NCBI RefSeq assembly: GCF_042242105.1 | Contig: NC_092029.1 | Location: 9,053,885 to 9,117,884, forward strand | DNA length: 64,000 nt | Direction of reading: 5' to 3' | DNA from: Pempheris klunzingeri | Lineage: Eukaryota; Chordata; Actinopteri; Acropomatiformes; Pempheridae | The notes under the pieces: model-generated | What the model was told of the DNA's origin: nothing | What the model saw: only the letters and a program-made list of their open reading frames with translations | Databases searched by the model: none | In this document: positions 44,201 through 54,715 of the stretch, in pieces | How positions within the stretch are numbered: the first letter of the stretch is position 1 | Layout: each line of letters opens with the position of its first letter | Translations under genes and position numbers: made by a program

Positions 44201-47200
44201 CAAAGTCAAATATTGTTTAAAAAAAAATAAAATCAGCTTTAAAAAATCTAACAAGTGTAATAATCATACAAAATGTCCTCTTTTAGTCCTTATAAACCCT
44301 CTGAATTTCCATACAAACAAAAGGCATGACGTCACCCCTCCCTCTGCTCCTCCTCTTTCATCTATTCACAGAGATCTTCCTCAGAAGCCCAGTGCAGAGG
44401 CTCAGGCCTGTGTGAGCTGGCTGGCTCATCTGATTGTACGATTCCAAGAGGAGGGCTCTCTGATCAGCCCTTGGTCTCTGATGGCCTGCCTGTTGCTCCA
44501 GGCTCCTACCACAGTGTTAACAAAGGAGGGCCTGCCGTGGCATGAGCTCACAGAGAAAACCCTCTGGCTCAGGAGGCTGGCGCGGGACTTCGGGGCTCGC
44601 CTGAACTGGCCTGGTGGGTTGAGCAGATGGATGGATGTTGTGTATTTGCTGTAAATTCTCTATTTGTTTTTACGAATGCAGCTGCTTCAAGCTTGAGCGC
44701 CTAACTGGGATGAGGGCTTTCCTCTCATGAGGTCTATTTTCACATCCCTTGAATGGCCAGTAGATGGCATTTGCATGTTGCATTTCAAGCAAACCAGACA
44801 AAGTTAATGCAGGAAAGTAACTGAGTGGGTTGCTTGTCAGCGTCTCACCTCGGGACTCTCAAGGCTCCTTCGACCTGGTCTGAGGTAGATCAGACGGATT
44901 AGGTGAATGTGAGTTGGCACAAGCGTTCACATTCACTTAGGAGATGTTCAGTGGATTAATGCACTTTAAGTAACTTATCCTGAGAGGACCCTATTGAACT
45001 GTCTCACTTTTGCAGGTCTCATGTGTGTGTGTGCAGATGCACGCATGCAGGCTCATAAACACACACACAAATACAAACTATTCCGAGGCTGATGTAACCC
45101 TCTAAAAGTCCACAGTGAACGGTGATAATGTGGTGACGGTTTTCTGCAGGACAAGTCCCTGACTCGGATGTGATGTCATCCACCGTGGCCCTTCATCGCT
45201 CCGTAGTTCACCGTAAAGCGGGACGTGTCTACCTGGTTCAGGAGGAAGAGCCAGCAAGGAGACGTCCAGTCAGCCCAGAGGAGGGTGTGATCAGGACAGC
45301 GGCGGCGATGCTGATGCTGGCTTCCTATAGGAATCAGTCGGTGCATGTTTTTGTGCGCCCCGCCATGCTCGCAACGGCCATACACGTCACAAACACCACA
45401 CGGAGAGGTGAGGGAGATGTATTTCTCTACCAAATACGTTTTTAAAGGAAAAATACGTTGCCCCCTTTGCTTCATTGTGGCCCACTGTTCTCTTCACAGA
45501 CGAGCTCTTCACCTTCTTCTGCTTCCTACAGGACGTCTTCGCCAATGAGTTCATCTTCGTCCCCGGAAAGTCGTCTCAGGTAGCAGCCTCCTCTTTCAGG
45601 GCTCAGCTTCCTTCATCTCAGGACAGAGATCATAAGAGCGTTCTTGTCCTCTTAAACCTGTGCAATCTTAAGAACAAACATGATTACAGATCTGCGCAGT
45701 CAGACTTCACGTTCAACGTCAAAAGAGAATCCAACAAAACACCATAGGACTGTTGTTGTGCTTATCTGCCTCTTGATGTCTGTCTTCCCATGAATCAGGA
45801 CTTTGAGGAGGCGTGCTCCCTCCTGAAGAAAAGTGGAGCAGTCCACGTCAGTCCACAGGAAGTGACTGTGCTACACACGGGGCTAGACGTGCTCTCCTTC
45901 CTGCGGGCGCTTCTACAACCCTTCATGGACTCGTATCAGGTCCTTTGACTTTTGCTCCCTCTGATCCTGATAACGCACCCAGATGGGATTCAGATTATTG
46001 CTGTGAAGGCTCAGCAGGCTCAGTCAGTGCTGCAGTCCAGATTTCTCCTTCTAAAGATTTTGATTTGACTTTTTGACTTTACTCGAATACAGATAATTTC
46101 CTGTTAGTGAAATTTGGCTAATTTAATCAAATCCACATAGTCTCAGAGGAATTTGGAGACACTGAGCTCATGATCTCACTTTTAAATTCTACCAGTTGAA
46201 CACTTCTCATTTATATTTAGGCTAATTCCAGTATCTCTAAACCAGATATATTAAAATTTGAGGACTTTAGGCAAACAAAAATGAATAAAAGAATAACTAA
46301 TGATTCTTAGACTGGTACTCCTGGCAGTATAGTCTCTCTGTTTCATAGTGGAGTATTGAATGTGATGAGAGACACTCCCTCTGCTACTGAAAAATGCTGT
46401 TTGGGCTGTTATGTCACATCTGTTCTGGCTGACAGTGCCATAACATGCCGTGGATACTGGAAATGATTTCTTTCACATTCTCACATACTCAATCAAAAAC
46501 CTAATTATGTTAATTACACTTTGCATCCATCTTGCAGTCTGATTTTCTAAAGCAGGCTTCCACTAAACCATCCACAACACTCATTCTCATCTCTTAGTAC
46601 CATGACAATATTAGATTTGAAGTATTAAAATTAAAGCAGTTTATGTTCTCCTGTTTGATCATGTGTGTTTTTATGTCCAGGTGATGTTCGGGTACCTCTG
46701 TGAAGACGGGGTCCGTGTGCTCTCTGAGAAACAGTTCCTACCTGCTGTGCGAAACTTGGCTGCAAAGCTCATCCTCTCAGGTAAAACAGGAAGTGGCAGA
46801 AATGACCTCTGACCTCTAGAATCATCCTCAGCTGCTAAACTCTTGGTCATCATCACATCTGTGCGTTTCAGGTCAGCTTCACACCTATGAAGCCCTTTCA
46901 TCTGACACCCAAAAAAACGTTTTGTCGGCCCTGCGGAGACTTGAGACTGTGACAAAGTCGAAGGCGTGAGTAACGAGATCAGCCCCCGGCAAATCTGTTT
47001 GGTTTTAAGCTCATTTTCTGTGGTGCTCGATAAGCCGTCTGTATTTCTGATGCCGCAGTTGTTGAGTTTCTTTATCCGTTTCCTCATCGCAGGTCTGAAC
47101 AGAGTGAATACAGAGTGAACAAAGCTGCTGTCAGAAGAATTGGAGACATACTCTGTAAGTTGTGCTATTTCTCGTCTGTTATGGTTTTGCAGATCAAAAT

Positions 47201-47390
47201 TTTTATGAAGTCGATCATTGCAGCCTTTCAGACTCTCTTACGTTGGCTTAAATGTCCTCGCCATGTGTTTGAGATTTAGTTTTTGCCCTTGCTCTGTGTT
47301 TGGCTGAGGGATTTTTCCTTTTCCTCTCTCACTGTAGCTGGGAAAATCCCTCCTCAGATGCTCCAGACTACACCTGACGCAAGACTTTAG
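41245..47390 (+). CDS. gnpat: Dihydroxyacetone phosphate acyltransferase (GNPAT), complete, 16 exons, 675 aa
   Basis: Peroxisomal enzyme that acylates dihydroxyacetone phosphate, the first step of ether lipid and plasmalogen synthesis. Exons: 41245-41256, 41940-42131, 42220-42396, 42739-42868, 43015-43142, 43268-43343, 43668-43819, 44019-44149, 44372-44613, 45150-45407, 45500-45579, 45799-45939, 46681-46780, 46872-46965, 47093-47154, 47338-47390 (2028 bases). The start is fixed by an in-frame stop six bases upstream. The acyltransferase HX4D motif is H143-RSYV-D148. GAFFIRR is at 186-192 and VPISISYD follows. The third motif reads EGLRSR (224-229), where human has EGTRSR. The C terminus is ARL, a peroxisomal targeting type 1 signal (human AKL). 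The intron after 42868 is GC-AG, and donors after 42396 (GTCGGG) and 45939 (GTCCTT) are weak. Human length is 680. Confidence 0.96.
42869..43014 (+). other. gnpat: GC-AG intron in gnpat
   Basis: The exon ends GGAATTC and the intron begins GCAAGT, the usual form of a GC donor. It ends GTGAAG before CCCTTGC. The nearby GT (five bases later) would leave phase 2, but every usable acceptor here requires phase 1, so only the GC donor keeps the frame. It gives [14 protein letters not shown], the same length as human AAG-MDFL-GMKMVGE. Confidence 0.85.
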
Positions 47391-47865
47391 TCTCTGCTGG
47401 AACAGATCCATCTTCAGTATCAGCTCACATTCCTGCTTACCACTTGTGACGCCTTCCTTCCTTCCTTCCTTCTTTCACTTCTTCTTTCCTCTGTGCCTTT
47501 ATGCACCTGTCATTAGAATTGCTGCACCTTTACTCTGCAATCAGACAAAATACTTTCGATCCTGGATGCCAGTGGTCAGAATTAACCTGGCAGTGCCCCA
47601 ACATCGAACGTTTGCTACCTCCCCTTCTCCGTGTCCTTACATTCATCCCTTACAGATCTGACAGGCCTAAGATGAAGCTACACATGGATTTTGTTTGATG
47701 GCTATAATCAGGATTAATCGATGAATACTTACCCAAATGACTGGTGCACAAGTGAGGATTAAGATACTGAACCATAACTGTATTTTAATCGGTTTCATTA
47801 TTTTAGTATGTTTTTATTCTATAGATGTATAACTGATTGACAAGGCTGATTTGTCTAATTGAGCA

Positions 47866-47964
47866 AATAAACAATAGAGCACTTTATAATGAATTTGAGT
47901 GCTGGTACAGTAAGCGAATTAGTATCACTGATTTATGACACATGATTGTATGTACATTAATAAA
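47866..47964 (+). terminator. gnpat: gnpat polyadenylation signals
   Basis: AATAAA occurs at 47866-47871 and 47959-47964, 480 and 570 bases after the stop codon. Either is plausible. Confidence 0.5.
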
Positions 47965-48022
47965 AATCTAAATACAGTGACAATGTCAAGCAACATAATA
48001 CATCAAAGATGTGTTTGAGACA

Positions 48023-48028
48023 TTTATT
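48023..48028 (-). terminator. Polyadenylation signal for the minus-strand gene at 48232-49634
   Basis: On the minus strand AATAAA lies about 205 bases after the stop codon at 48232. It is only about 60-160 bases from the gnpat signals on the other strand, so the two genes converge closely. Confidence 0.5.
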
Positions 48029-48231
48029 TTGATTTCTTTACATCCCCATAAATGTAAAACAAATGTAACAAAATGCACCATAGATTCTTGTTTTTTCTTC
48101 TCAGATAAATATCATTTAATCTCTCATTCTGTTGGTACTATTCCCTCAACCACAGCTCAAAGTTCAACCTCCCGTCACCAATCAGCACTCTGCCTGCACC
48201 TGTAACCCCTCAGCAATTAGAAGAAGGCCTC

Positions 48232-49634
48232 TTATCTATAGACTGGTGGTACGTCAACTTTGATGCGTAAAGCGCTGACAGGGTCTTGGCAAAACACCGA
48301 GATGTATTCCAACACTTTAGAATTTAGCTTCTTCTCGTTCTCCTTGGCCCTGTGGCGCTCTTTGTCCCATCTGTCCTTCTCGCCGTTCATTTGAGAGAAC
48401 AGGTTGATCTGGATGGTGCGCAGCGTGGCAGCCAGGACGTAGAAACCTCCCTGCATCATGTGGCAGAAAGCGGCGCCCACGCTGAGCGTCGCGCCCATCA
48501 GGTTGGGCACCGTTTCGCACACCACGCACATGCCCTCCAGGAGGTGCAGCGTGCCTTTCTTAGCCAGGGGCGGGCCGTGGTGGAGGTAACCGTGGGGAGA
48601 GGGGGTTTGCTGGGCATGGTTGAACAGGTATCTCGCACAGTCGGCGAAGTGGGTGGCGGCTCGGCGCAGCGGGAGCAGGGCCAGGTACAGGTGGCAAGCA
48701 GCTTTGGTCAGAGCATGGAAGAGCAGCCGCAGCTCAAGCACGGCATTGCCTGGAGATAAGAGGGTCACGCGGTCAGCTGGAGTCTAATTAACACTCTGGC
48801 TAATGTCAGCAACCATTACAAACAGCGTCTGCCACTGGATTAAAGTCTGTTCACCAGCCATGTGGGCGGCTGGAATCACCTGAACGCGCACAGCAGGAGG
48901 CCTGGTGCGTAATTACGCGCACCGTTAAACACTGGACCCATTTTCTGACAAAATGACCAAAAATCACAGATTCTTTAGGCTGCAGTACGAGCTAAACATC
49001 ACCTTCTTCTTCTTCTTCATCACATTTCAGTGACTACATCACTGTAGTCTCACTTTTGTCACGCTTGTGTCTTGAAACAGTTAAGGATGGGGACCATTTG
49101 AGTAGTTGGTCACGAAAATGTCACGAAGAATCTTATGTTTTAACTGTCATCACAATTTGGTTTAGGAAAACAAAGATTTTGCGCGTCATCTAATTCTGTC
49201 TAAGGTTTACTCAACACAACATGGGTCTTAAAGGTTTATTGGGTGATTTACACTGTTGCACCTGCGTTTATTCTGATCATCTACAGTCTAGAACACGTGA
49301 ATAAAATGAAAATATAATTATTTCCCATGCATCCTTTAAGTTTTGGGCAACTAATGATCTATTCTTAACCTTAGCAAAACTGCAAGCAAAGAACTTGTTT
49401 TACCAAGCTCGATATATATACAGACGACTTCACAGTTTCTGCAGAGATAATAATATAAATTTTTTTGTATGCTGTGAAATCACGACAATCAGCCGCCATG
49501 AGAGGCTCGTAAACCTGTGCCTTCACCTTCCTGAAAAGCTTCCACATCTCCACTGAGTATTTCCTCTTACCGTCTATGAAGCAGAAAATCCAGAGCAGAG
49601 CAATACTCGCTGCCAACGAAGTCAGCCAATCCAT
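48232..49634 (-). CDS. Unrecognised two-exon predicted membrane protein, 193 aa
   Basis: I do not recognise this protein. Exon 1 is 49634-49571 and exon 2 is 48749-48232, joined at D|G with donor GTAAGA and acceptor CTCCAG; 582 bases in frame. It starts MDWLTSLAASIALLWIFCF, a likely signal anchor (about residues 3-19). A second moderately hydrophobic stretch is at 31-48, and a longer one at 94-131 contains CVVCETVPNLMGATLSVG. A strongly charged segment at 142-166 (GEKDRWDKERHRAKENEKK) may form a helix or coiled coil, and the C terminus is DVPPVYR. Exon 2 has high codon-type GC and a long open frame. The antisense strand is also open over 135 codons, but that frame lacks splice or family support. 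The gene converges with gnpat and diverges from the FAM228 gene. Function is unknown. Confidence 0.75.
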
Positions 49635-50429
49635 GTAGCCTCGTCTCCCCCCTGCCCTGGACCCGGCAACGAAAAGAAAGAAAGCGATGAAAACCCCGAG
49701 TTATGATGATGATGATGATGTGGCCAAGCCCTGCCCTGCCTTCACGCTGTTAACACCCAAACATTAAGTCGCCGCTTTCTCCGCAGGTGTCGCACTGCTG
49801 CAGCCTCGGAACACCTTGAAAGTGCATCTGAGGTGTCAACAAGCGCATTAACACCAACAGACTGTAACCAACAGACCCACTGCTGCTGCTTCAGGAGGGG
49901 ACACTTCTTTGGTTCAACGGAGAATCATCAAGTTGCAACCAAACGAATAATTTAATTTTTTAAAGTGTGCAAGCTCATTATTTTAACACATTGGTTCCCA
50001 GTCTGTGTACATATGGTTCATCATGGGTTTATAGCCACTGCTACCAAGGCTGGATAAAGTCAGTCTGAGGCCAGGGCTGTCCACGTGACTGCCAGACATG
50101 ATGCCTTTTAAAATATAAAATTCAAGAAAATAATGTAGGAGTTCTGCAAGTTAATCTGGACATTTCAGGACATGTTTCTATGCCCCCTTTAAAAAAAGAA
50201 AAAAAGAAAAAGAATTGCAATAACTAAAAATGTAACAATAATAATAATCCCTGTAATCTGTTGTCACGCCCGTAATGATAGATTTAGTCAACGTTACATT
50301 AATTAATGAAAAGTTTGGGTGTCATACAACCGCTCACACGGACTGCAGCACCCTGCAGCACCCTGCATACAGGTAGGGTGTCTCGCGGTGAACGTGCCTC
50401 CTGAGAACGTCTGCGTTCGCTCATGCGCC
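49635..50429. other. Intergenic region between the divergent 193-aa gene and fam228
   Basis: About 0.8 kb shared upstream sequence of two divergent genes. It has a (GAT)n repeat near 49705-49719, several A-rich runs and no recognisable coding sequence. It could serve as promoter space for both. Confidence 0.5.
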
Positions 50430-50443
50430 GCTGTCATGGCAAC
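50430..50443 (+). promoter_or_regulatory. RFX X-box-like site at the fam228 5' exon
   Basis: GCTGTCATGGCAAC matches the palindromic X-box GTTGCCATGGCAAC at 12 of 14 positions, with a perfect right half-site GGCAAC. RFX factors use such sites near the start of ciliary and axonemal genes. It lies about 240 bases before the end of the presumed fam228 first exon. Confidence 0.4.
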
Positions 50444-50680
50444 GGAAAACCTTCAGACGGTGTTACACCTGGAGGAGCCCCCCCCCACTCCACACACACA
50501 CCTCTGTGTCACTCCCCAGGTCTAAAACTGAGGCTGCAGCCTGAGGGCAGACCGGTGGTTAGAAACACTGTCATCATGTGTTTAATGCAACGAACTTTTG
50601 CCTCCAAACCAGAGGAGTTTTAGTTCAACTGGATCATTTTTGCTGTTTTTCCCACGAAATTCGGACCCAAGTCGACAAAG
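50444..50680 (+). other. fam228 5' UTR exon (start approximate)
   Basis: Sequence ending in a strong donor, CAAAG|GTAAGA, at 50680. The next exon begins after TTTTAG at 50897 and carries the start codon two bases in. The transcription start is not visible. Confidence 0.45.
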
Positions 50681-50899
50681 GTAAGAAACCCCAGCATTTC
50701 TATGGCAACTTATTCTAAATGATTAAGCCCTGTTTATTTAGATCCATAAGTAATTTCATGCAGTACTGCTCTTACAGTAATCGTTGAGTAATACACTTTA
50801 TATTTTGTCTGTCATAGTTTAGGGCCACTATGCTAACTTTTTTTCAGGTTAATTAAGGCAAATTATCACTGATGGCTCATAATTTTGTATGTTTTAGGG

Positions 50900-53800
50900 A
50901 TGAGCCGCAAGAAGAAAACCAGAGTCAGTGGTGTGATCACCTTCCACACACCTTTACCTGCCAGCCTGTTGAAATCAGAGGTAAAAAAAACTCCAAAAAC
51001 CCAAAAGTAGCTGAATAATATTCACATAATACACCATGGACTGTATATGACATTAAGGATAGACTTTTAAATCCATTATATCAGGCCATGAATGACATTA
51101 AGAACAATAAGGGTTTAAGTGGGATTTGTTAAGGAGCGAGAGGGTCTCCTTCACCTTTCTGTAAATGTTTAAATGTGGGTGAAAATCAAGGCCAATTTTA
51201 GGATCAGGGCAGTGTTCTCTCTTAGATTCACACTTAGTCACTCTGTTTGTATCACAGCCAGAGTGAAATTTGAAAATTCTTGCCATCTAATAATTCATCA
51301 CCAGTCTTTTAATGTCAGGGAGGCTGCTCAGGTGCCCAGGCAGGGATTAGGGTTGTCTGAATGCATGGCTGCTTCTCTTTCTCTCTCTCCCTGCTGTCTC
51401 TATAGATCCATGTCTGAATGTTCAGTGCTTGAATCTCAGTGTCCCAGGAAAGCTGAATGGGACGGTTTCAGGTTATCGATAGACCGATAGGGTAGCCACT
51501 GTAATCCTCTCTGAATTCAGGACAAGAGAAAAAAAAAAAAGAAAAAAAAGCCTGGTGCTGGGTCAGATGACACGCAGGTGAACAAACTAGTCGGGCATCC
51601 AAATCCATGTGAGATTCTTGTAGTATTTCAGACAAACACGACAAAAAGCACAGCAAGAAAGGAAGCTGCCATCTTTGTACTGATGGTAAAGTTGCCAGGT
51701 CATGTAAAGAAATCCCCATGCTGCACTGACACATGTCCCACCAGATGTGTTTTGCATAACAGTGAGACGCGGATCAGGTTTCCCGGCAGTGACATGATCT
51801 GTCACTGCCTGTTGTGCTGGCCTCTGTTGCCCTCTGTTCACATACACGATGTTTCTGGTCTGTCTGTGAACTCCAGCTGGGATTTTTTTCCCCAGAGTTT
51901 ATCTTTACAGCCCACGTAGAGCATTTTAAATGTAGGTACAAATTGCTGTAGCCTGTGATCTTACTGTATATTTGCTGTTATTTGTATTTAAAATGAGCAA
52001 ATATAGCTTTAATGAAAATGAGTGTGTTTCAGGAGTGCATGGCAGATTTAAAAGATGCTACAGAGAGCAGAAAGAGTCCGTCACAGCCAAGCGCAAGGAC
52101 AAGGACCACCAGTATTTACAGTGCAGGAGCAGGGAGCAGGGATAAGGCCTCACCCTCTGAGCCACATCCGGGAGCCAAACAGGACTGGATCTCTCACGCC
52201 TCTCTCAGACGACTGCAGGTATTGCACTCTCATTTCTCAAACTCACATTTGCTCAAACAGATGAGGTGAATTTTCTTACTGCATGTGTCGCTATTTAGGC
52301 AAAGATGGAGGCCGAGAATCAACAGGTGAAAGAAATGCTCCAGCCTTTACTGGATACAGAAAATGGTTTTGTGAAGGTAAGATGCTGGATATGTGTCATT
52401 TATGGTTTCTGTAGCTCAGAATCTTTTTGTATGTGCTGACACGCTGGGAAAAAAGGCTTTGAAAGGTGAGGCTGTTTGTGTCTGTGACTCCCATGTTGGC
52501 TGAAATAAATGTGTCTTCATGGAGGAGCTGGAGAGGTTTCTGAGCCAGCGGGATGTGACTGAGCTGAGGAGGAGAGAGCTGCTGCACAAGCGCTGGACTG
52601 AGCGTGTGTGGTTTCCCCTCCAGAGGAGAGTGGAGGAACAGGCGTCCAGCTGTAGCCGTGCGGAGGCCAAGAGGCGCCAGAGCTTATACAGTCACTACCT
52701 CCATCACTGCAACACCAAGGTGATGCACTGTTTTGTCCTCTTATCCTCGCTACATCGGCCCTCATGTCACTACAAGAAACTAGAAGCTTTTGTCTTGTTG
52801 TTTTCTGTGATGGTTTTTAATTATTTTCAATTCAAGTGTTTTTGTGCTTTCTTACCGCTTCAAAAACAGGTAAAACTCACACACTGGGTGTATCTAACAT
52901 ACTGCACCTGCTTTTATCTTCAGGGCTTTGCGTTTCTAGAAACCTATGATCTAAAGGAATACAATCCATTTCTTCTCAGCATCAAACAGCCACACCACTT
53001 CAAGGTGATTTTTATGTGACTTAGAGATTTAACTTAATATATAAAAATAGCAGTTTGGGGCTACTGAGGTGTTCCAGATGTGCTTGTTGTTGACAGTGTC
53101 TTCATTGCTCTCTTCACAGCTCAGTACCGCTCACTTCAAGGACCCACTGTGCCTTCAGTTACATGACAGATTGAAGGGAAAGAGAACGGCCTGTTCTTGT
53201 GAAGCAGGTATCGGGGTGTTTTCCCTTTTTTTTAACCAAAGAGAAATTCAAGACCCAAAGCAAAGCATTCATTGCTCAAAGCAAAGCATTCATGGCATCG
53301 GACCTGAGATATCCACAGTAGCATTTTCTCTTATATGTGGGGGATTTGAAGTGAGACTTTGAAAGAAGAATTTACCACATTCTTCCATTTCAGACAGAAA
53401 GTTATATTCATAAGCAATAAAATGCTCATTTCAGGACAATCTGATTTTTGCTGCTACAGCCGTACTCCTCCTCCTGGTATGACTAATCAACTAAAGTAGA
53501 TGGTGTCACTTATAACTTCACTCAACCCAAATCGGTGTAAATGCTAATTAAAGGTCAAGTTCTACACACTTGTGGTTTTTAATATTTCATTTCCCTTCTG
53601 TCTTAGGATGTAAATACAAGCTACTACTTCAGAGGGATCGTCCTCTTGGTGATCCTGTGACGAGTCAGGCAGCAGTGGAGGATGATACTAAAGGAAGGAA
53701 GTCCAGCAGGTACAAATATAAAGTATTATGACAATTAAAGTTTTATTTCTGAGCCATATTTATTATAAAACACTGCAGGATCCGCAGTGACAGCGTGATA

Positions 53801-54033
53801 TAGCTGCATCACCACATCGCTTGAAGATCACAGTGAAGTTGTTCACTTAAAAAACGAGTATAACGTGAGAAGTAACGTTGTGCAAATGTGTCTCACCCAG
53901 GCTCGACACCATACCGTACCACATCAGTGCAACTGTCGCACCAGATGGAAGGTGCCATCAGACCAGCTGCTGGTTCTCCAGATGTCAGCAGCAACAAGCA
54001 AGTTTACATCAGTCCCTGCCTACATCCAAATAA
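50900..54033 (+). CDS. fam228a: FAM228 family protein (FAM228A by position), complete, 8 coding exons, 314 aa
   Basis: Family of unknown molecular function. Exons: 50900-50980, 52033-52218, 52299-52376, 52525-52719, 52924-53004, 53120-53207, 53607-53709, 53901-54033; 945 bases in frame. The N terminus is MSRKKKTRVSGVITFHTPLP. The family core is clear: LLDTENGFVKELERFLSQRD, then LRRRELLHKRWTERVWFPLQ, GFAFLETYDLKEYNPF and FKDPL, matching human FAM228B LLNTENKFVKEIDNYLSHRN, LRRKEMLYKRW, GNAFIEHYDPKEYDPF and FRDPL. The region around these is charged and probably helical. The gene converges with itsn2, exactly as human FAM228A does with ITSN2, so I use that symbol, though sequence alone does not separate FAM228A from B. 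The last exon (RLDTIPYHISATVAP onward) is less certain. Confidence 0.85.
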
Positions 54034-54154
54034 AATCCATATTATGCATAAATCATCACCTCTGTTCTCTTCCAACTACCTCACAGTTTTCCAAGGTAAC
54101 ATACGTGAATGGATATGTTGAAAAAGTAGTGAAAGACTCACCCACAACAATAAA
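54029..54154 (+). terminator. fam228a: fam228 polyadenylation signals
   Basis: AATAAA occurs at 54029-54034, overlapping the TAA stop codon itself, and at 54149-54154. The second is the more likely functional site. Confidence 0.45.
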
Positions 54155-54175
54155 AAATGTTTACTCTATGTACAT

Positions 54176-54181
54176 TTTATT
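54176..54181 (-). terminator. itsn2: itsn2 polyadenylation signal
   Basis: On the minus strand AATAAA at 54181-54176, about 535 bases after the itsn2 stop codon. It is within 30 bases of the fam228 signal on the other strand. Confidence 0.45.
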
Positions 54182-54715
54182 CATGAATCCCCATAGTTAC
54201 ACCACAGGGTTAACCTTTGACATTACATTGTACAGTAGTGTGCAACATTTGGAATGTAAAGTAAATCGAGGATACGTGTGGCAGGATGCAGCTGTCCAGG
54301 TGGTATATAATTAATATAAACAAGAACATGTTGGACAGGTCGTGTTACTCCATTAAGAGTATGTAAATATGAATTACAAATGTACCAAATCTAACTGGTT
54401 TGAAAATATTGGCAATTATGTTCACATTTTAGCTGATTTCTTGGTAAGAAGAACATAATTTTTTCCACCAAGGACATTTGTCTTCATATATTTTTGGCAA
54501 GCACTCCCTCCTGTTCAGTTTGAGGTCACTTAAATGAATCTGGGTGGCTCAGAGGAGAATAAGGCAATAACAGTAAAATCGGGAGTTTTAAATGGCAACA
54601 CTTGCACTGCTACAAATAGGCACTTTTAGGTGGGTGTGGCTGTTCATGCGTATGCAAAATATCTTCTCTTCATCACTACAGAATCAGGTGGTGTCTGCCT
54701 GAGGGTGTGTCGTCC

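Noticed and set aside
48352-48759. A 135-codon plus-strand open frame opposite the 193-aa gene
   Set aside because: The minus-strand frame has a proper exon junction, an N-terminal hydrophobic start and a nearby poly(A) signal. The plus-strand frame has none of these and is best explained as its shadow.
51468-51919. Open frames of 86-113 codons on both strands in fam228 intron 1
   Set aside because: They lie between two well-defined exons, have no homology I recognise and contain an A-rich run typical of non-coding DNA.
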